From CADEED01 sp041395625 (GTDB taxonomy: Bacteria; Pseudomonadota; Gammaproteobacteria; Steroidobacterales; Steroidobacteraceae), in the NCBI GenBank assembly GCA_041395625.1, contig JAWLAE010000003.1:248001-312000 (forward strand): a stretch of DNA of 64,000 bases, read 5' to 3'. This document shows positions 60,008-64,000 of this stretch, piece after piece. Position numbers and translations under genes: made by a program. Each line of letters starts with the position of its first letter. Within the stretch, counting starts at the first letter, position 1. A model generated the notes under the pieces. That model ran no database searches, was not told the origin of the DNA, and saw only the letters and a program-made list of their open reading frames with translations.

Positions 60008-60781
60008 ATGTGTCTGTTAGTACTGGCATGGCATTCACATCCGCGCTATCGACTGATCGTCGCCGCCAACCGTGACGAGTTTCACGACCGACCAGCCGCG
60101 CCGCTCGGACCGTGGCAGGACTCACCGCAGATCGTCGGCGGCCGCGATCTACGTGCCGGCGGTGCGTGGCTGGCGGTCAGCAATCAAGGTCGATTCGGGG
60201 TCGTCACCAACTACCGGGAACTCGTCCGCTCGCGCCGCAGCGCGCCGTCGCGCGGCGCACTGGTCCCCGCGTTCCTGCAAACGGGGCAGTCGCCAGTGGC
60301 ATACCTAGACAATCTGGAGATCGACGCGCCGGGCTATGCGGGCTTCAGCCTGGTGCTCGCGGACGATGACGCTCTCTGGTATGCGAGCAACCGGACGGAT
60401 GAGTTCCGTCGTCCGCTGCTGCCGGGCATCTATGGACTCTCCAATCACGCCCTGGATACGCCATGGCCGAAGCTCGAACGGGTCAGAGCGCGCTTCAACT
60501 CACATCTCGCGACCGCCGAACCCGATGCAGCAACATTGTTCGAGATGCTCGCCGATGCAAAGCCCGCGCCCGCTGGCGCGGGGCCAGTCACCGGCTTGAG
60601 CCCCGAGTGGGCGCATGCGCTGTCGTCGCCGTTCGTCCGCCACGGGAACTATGGCACACGTTGCTCGACTGTCGTCTTGATCAGCCACGACGGCGATACG
60701 CAGATCTTCGAACGACGCTTCGACAGCACCGGCAGCCTTGCCGGTGAAACTGAACTCGCCCTGAACGACTCCACCAGCTGA
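60008..60781 (+). CDS. NRDE (TANGO2) family protein
   Basis: 257 residues beginning MCLLVLAW with Cys2 exposed after Met removal and AANRDEFHDRP giving the family name. Other marks: GGRDLRAGGAWLAVS and ALSSPFVRHGNYGTRCST. NTN-hydrolase-like fold is assumed for the family; suggested roles include heme handling. Twenty bases after the DUF4126 gene. Confidence 0.9.
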   Translation: MCLLVLAWHSHPRYRLIVAANRDEFHDRPAAPLGPWQDSPQIVGGRDLRAGGAWLAVSNQGRFGVVTNYRELVRSRRSAPSRGALVPAFLQTGQSPVAYLDNLEIDAPGYAGFSLVLADDDALWYASNRTDEFRRPLLPGIYGLSNHALDTPWPKLERVRARFNSHLATAEPDAATLFEMLADAKPAPAGAGPVTGLSPEWAHALSSPFVRHGNYGTRCSTVVLISHDGDTQIFERRFDSTGSLAGETELALNDSTS

Positions 60782-60870
60782 GCGTGCAATGTCGTCGTGC
60801 TGCGCGGAACCCCGGCCGGCGACCGCGAGTCTCTACTACAATCACCCTTTTGGCTGCCATCGCCCTCCAG

Positions 60871-62712
60871 ATGCCAAGATCCCTTCGCCAGCCCATCCGA
60901 GCGCCGGCGCGCCACCTGTGCGCGCTGCTGGCCATGTTGAGCCAGCTGCTGTGGCCGATGGGCGCGCGCGCCGACGTCGAAGTCGAGGTGCGCGGCGTTG
61001 CGGACAATATCCGCAGCAACGTGCTGGCGTTCCTCTCCATCGAACGCTACAAGCAGGCCGATGACCTGTCAGCCCAGACACTCGAACGGCTGCAGAACCG
61101 CATCGATCGCGAGGTGCGCGCGGCATTGCGCCCCTTTGGCTACTACGATCCAACGGTTACCTCAGACGTGCAGCGCGGCAGCTCGGAGCGCGACTGGCGC
61201 GTCACGGTGGATATCGAGCCGGGGGATGCGGTGCTGGTCCGCGGCGTCGATGTCAAAGTTACGGGGCCCGGTGCGACCGATGCAGTATTCCGCCGAATTG
61301 TCGATACGCCTCCGATCCGCGACGGCCAGCAACTGCAGCATGCGGCCTACGAGGAACTGAAGGGCAGCTTGCAGCGCGCTGCGGCGACCTATGGCTACCT
61401 CGACGCCCGGCTGGTTCGGAACGAGTTGTTAGTTGATCCGCCGAGCCTGACGGCGTCCGTGCAGCTCGAGCTCGACACCGGCGTGCGCTATCGCTTCGGC
61501 GCCACCGCCATCGACCAGAACAGTATCGACAACGCGCTGTTGCGGCGCTACCTGCGCTACGAGCAAGACGAGCCGTATGACGCCAACGAGCTGCTGCGCA
61601 CCCAGTTTGCGCTCGACGACAGCCAGTATTTCTCCACGGTGGAAGTGCTGCCGGAGGAACGCGATCGCGAGACGCACATCGTACCTGTGTCGATCCACGC
61701 CAAAGCCGCACAACGGCATCGCTACTCTTTTGGTGTGGGCTACGGAACAGACACCGAGGCGCGGGGTACCGTTACCTGGGAAAACCGCCGCGTCAACATG
61801 CGCGGCCATCGCTTTCGCACCGAAGTCCGGGCGGCAGCCCGTACCAAGTCCTTGAGCGCGCGCTACCTGGTGCCAATCGGCGATCCGGCCGTCGAGAAAT
61901 TGCTGTTCGAGTTCAACGATCGCAGCGAAGATTTCGCCGATCTCAGCACCAACAGTCTTGATTTCCGGCCGAGCATCACACAGGTACGTGGCCGCTGGCA
62001 GCGCGAGCTCTTCACGATCGCGACGCGCACCACCTCCGATTCGGCCAACCGCAGCGTCACCGATACCCTGCTGATCCCCGGCATCAGCCTGGCACTCGTG
62101 CCGCGCGGCTATCTCGGTGAAGCCCTGTTTGGCCGCGAGCTGTACGCGGAACTGCGCGGCTCACAGAGCTCGCTCGGCTCGGACTCCGACTTCGTGCAGA
62201 TACGCGCGCGTGCTGAGCGGGTGTTCGACCTCGCGCCGCGCTGGCATGTCGTTGGACGGATCGAGATCGGAGCGACTGCGGTGGCACGATTCAGCGAGTT
62301 ACCCGGATCGCAACGCTTCTTCGCGGGCGGTGACCGCAGCGTCCGCGGCTTTGGTTTCAATCAGTTGTCGCCACTCACGCCGATCATCGATCCGGTGACG
62401 CGCCTGCAGTCGGTCGATCCGGTGACCGGTGAGCTGCGATTCGAGAAGCTGGGCGGCAAGCACTTGCTGGCGGGCAGCGCGGAGCTGGTCCGCGACCTGC
62501 CACGCAACTTTTCCGTGGCGGCATTCGCCGATTTCGGCAATGCATTCGACAAGTTCGGTGATCCGATCGAATACGCTGTCGGGATAGGCGTCCGCTATCG
62601 GCTGCCGGTCGTTACGGTCGGTATCGATATCGCACAGGCCATCACCACCCCGGCGGGTGAAGCGACGCGACCGGGACCACGCTTCCACATCAATTTCTCG
62701 CCCAAGCTCTGA
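60871..62712 (+). CDS. tamA: Outer-membrane translocation protein TamA (Omp85 family)
   Basis: 613 residues from ATG 60871, giving a signal peptide ending GARA. Three POTRA domains occupy roughly 30-260 and a 16-strand barrel the rest, with RYSFGVGYGTDTEARGTVTW and the lid-lock motif FFAGGDRSVRGFGF. The C-terminus ends in a hydrophobic strand (FHINFSPKL). With TamB it links the two membranes for lipid or protein transport. The frame opens at 60784 but the earlier Met would precede the signal. Confidence 0.94.
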   Translation: MPRSLRQPIRAPARHLCALLAMLSQLLWPMGARADVEVEVRGVADNIRSNVLAFLSIERYKQADDLSAQTLERLQNRIDREVRAALRPFGYYDPTVTSDVQRGSSERDWRVTVDIEPGDAVLVRGVDVKVTGPGATDAVFRRIVDTPPIRDGQQLQHAAYEELKGSLQRAAATYGYLDARLVRNELLVDPPSLTASVQLELDTGVRYRFGATAIDQNSIDNALLRRYLRYEQDEPYDANELLRTQFALDDSQYFSTVEVLPEERDRETHIVPVSIHAKAAQRHRYSFGVGYGTDTEARGTVTWENRRVNMRGHRFRTEVRAAARTKSLSARYLVPIGDPAVEKLLFEFNDRSEDFADLSTNSLDFRPSITQVRGRWQRELFTIATRTTSDSANRSVTDTLLIPGISLALVPRGYLGEALFGRELYAELRGSQSSLGSDSDFVQIRARAERVFDLAPRWHVVGRIEIGATAVARFSELPGSQRFFAGGDRSVRGFGFNQLSPLTPIIDPVTRLQSVDPVTGELRFEKLGGKHLLAGSAELVRDLPRNFSVAAFADFGNAFDKFGDPIEYAVGIGVRYRLPVVTVGIDIAQAITTPAGEATRPGPRFHINFSPKL

Positions 62713-64000
62713 GTGCCCGTGCGTCGCAAGTTGCTCATCGCTGCGGCTGTCTTCGGGGTGTTCTTCGTTGCACTGCCACTCGCGCTGCTCGGCTGGATCA
62801 CCTATACAGAGAGCGGTCTTGCGTTCGCGCTTCGCCAGCTTCCGCCGAAGATCGGCCGAACGGAGCTGCGGCTCGAAACTGTCAAAGGCACACTCGCGAG
62901 CGGGCTCGAAGTAGCGGTCGTCGAGATCGAACATCCCCGCTCCCATCTGCGTTTCGAGGGAGTACGCGGCAAGCTGTCGCTGCTGCCGCTGATCTACGGC
63001 ACGATCCGTGCTGAACACGTCGATGTCGATACGGCGCTGATCGAAGTGCGGCCGCGGATCGAGCCACTGGTCCCGTACGAGCCGCGCTTCCTGCCGCGTT
63101 TGCTGCGCGTCGTCGGCGAACGCATCACCGTGCGCGCGACCACGATCATCTCCCCGAATGGCTATACCAACGAGTTTCGCGATCTGTCGATTGCCGGTAC
63201 TGCCAGCCACAAGACCATACGCGTGTACGACCTGGTGGGCTGGTGGAACAATCTCCATGCCACCGCCAACGGGGTGGTGCGCGCCGCCGACCCGATGCAG
63301 CTCGAGGGCGACGCGCGAGTCCACCTGGTGTTCGAGGGTCAGCCTGAATGGCAGTCCGCGGGCCATTTCGCCGGCGATCTGGACGAGCTGCCGTTCGAGG
63401 GCACCCTCAATACGCCGTTTCGTGCCAGCTTTACCGGTGCCGTCAACACGCTCACCGCCGGCTGGAACTGGCACGCCAACGCGCGAATCATGGACTTCGA
63501 TCTCACGACGTTCGGCGGCGGCGACACATTGGGCCTCATCAGTGGTGAGCTCGCGCTGCACGGCGACGCGACCGGTTTTCATGCCGCCGGGCCGCTCGAT
63601 GCCGCGGGGCTGGGCGCGGGCCTGTTCGATACGGTCTTCGACGGCTCGTATGCTGACAAGACGGTCACCGCACAGCGCATCGAAGTGCGACATCTTGGTA
63701 CTGGCGGCCGCGTGGTCGCGGCAGGCGACATCAAGGTGGATGAAACTGGGCCGACGCTGGCGCTGAGCGGCACGTGGCACGGTTTCAGCTGGCCGTTGAC
63801 CGGCGCTGAGGCTCTCTTTCACAGTAGCAATGGTGACTTCACGCTCGGCGGCCAGTGGCCGTATGCGGTAATCGCGCGAGGTGATCTGCGGGTACCAGGG
63901 TGGCCGTTGCTGCAAGTGGTTACCCAGGGACGGTTGGCACGCGATCACTTTGAGATCGCCGAAGCGATAGTCGACGGATTCGGCGGCACGACCACGCTCG
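62713..64000 (+). CDS. tamB: TamB translocation module protein (5' part only)
   Basis: 429 codons visible; the gene runs past the window. Start GTG at 62713 abuts the tamA stop (or GTG at 62719). One N-terminal membrane anchor (LLIAAAVFGVFFVALPLALL) precedes a long beta-taco region with repeated amphipathic strands, opening LAFALRQLPPKIGRTELRLE, the typical TamB start. AsmA-family groove that carries lipids across the periplasm, working with TamA. Confidence 0.9.
   Translation, partial: MPVRRKLLIAAAVFGVFFVALPLALLGWITYTESGLAFALRQLPPKIGRTELRLETVKGTLASGLEVAVVEIEHPRSHLRFEGVRGKLSLLPLIYGTIRAEHVDVDTALIEVRPRIEPLVPYEPRFLPRLLRVVGERITVRATTIISPNGYTNEFRDLSIAGTASHKTIRVYDLVGWWNNLHATANGVVRAADPMQLEGDARVHLVFEGQPEWQSAGHFAGDLDELPFEGTLNTPFRASFTGAVNTLTAGWNWHANARIMDFDLTTFGGGDTLGLISGELALHGDATGFHAAGPLDAAGLGAGLFDTVFDGSYADKTVTAQRIEVRHLGTGGRVVAAGDIKVDETGPTLALSGTWHGFSWPLTGAEALFHSSNGDFTLGGQWPYAVIARGDLRVPGWPLLQVVTQGRLARDHFEIAEAIVDGFGGTTTL

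Noticed and set aside
62299..63948. Long minus-strand open frame of 549 codons
   Set aside because: It lies entirely opposite tamA/tamB, has biased Arg/Glu/Asp/His composition typical of antisense frames in GC-rich DNA, and no family features.
1..64000. tRNA, rRNA, CRISPR arrays, insertion sequences, phage genes
   Set aside because: Looked for throughout; none seen. Repeats are limited to local palindromes and the fliK repeat, and gene order shows no transposase or integrase.

Overview
The window is about 64 kb of GC-rich DNA whose gene content (Pseudomonas-type polar flagellar locus with FlhF, FleN, MotC/MotD and FleQ/FleR-like regulators, plus TamA/TamB, NudC and YheT) points to a free-living gammaproteobacterium, probably in the Xanthomonadales/Nevskiales/Steroidobacter neighbourhood. 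The taxon is an inference from protein character; no rRNA is present to settle it.

Layout. 1-9.6 kb: housekeeping and envelope genes (M16 peptidase pair, SPOR lipoprotein, bactofilin, sugar-dehydrogenase/cytochrome fusion, GDPD, YheT-like hydrolase) and an unusual membrane-anchored response regulator. The 572-bp non-coding stretch 2263-2834 holds a consensus sigma-54 promoter, an upstream dyad and a terminator, which together look like an orphan small-RNA unit. 9.7-15.3 kb: a YdbH/YdbL-type intermembrane lipid-transport operon, a SRAP protein and a YadG/YadH-type ABC exporter. 15.3-18.1 kb: three tandem HDOD genes behind a sigma-28 promoter. 18.1-52.8 kb: one nearly unbroken minus-strand flagellar locus, read in transcription order as flgBCDEFGHIJKL, fliC, fliD, fliS, fliT-like, PilZ-like, fleQ-like, fleR-like, fliE-F-H-I-J-K, fliL-N-O-P-Q-R, flhB-flhA-flhF-fleN-fliA, motC-motD, DUF2802. 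52.9-58.3 kb: flgA, flgM and flgN on the plus strand, a lipoprotein with its own sigma-28 promoter, a CsgG-like secreted protein with an unknown partner, and an orphan FlhC-like zinc regulator. 58.4-64 kb: nudC, DUF4126, NRDE, tamA and the start of tamB.

Regulatory logic visible in the DNA: sigma-54 (-24/-12) promoters precede flgB, flgA, fleR-like and fliL. Sigma-28 promoters with a local form TCAAG-NNN-N11-GCCGATA precede fliC, fliS and the HDOD trio, with better-matched or variant versions before flgM and the lipoprotein. This is the class II/III versus class IV hierarchy of polar flagellates.

Most striking absences: fliG (expected between fliF and fliH), fliM (between fliL and fliN), cheYZAB (between fliA and motC), cheW-type genes (between motD and DUF2802) and fleS are all missing from otherwise collinear positions, with intact tight gene junctions. 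The switch complex and the chemotaxis core are therefore either encoded elsewhere or lost. FleQ-like and FleR-like proteins both lack an N-terminal input domain.
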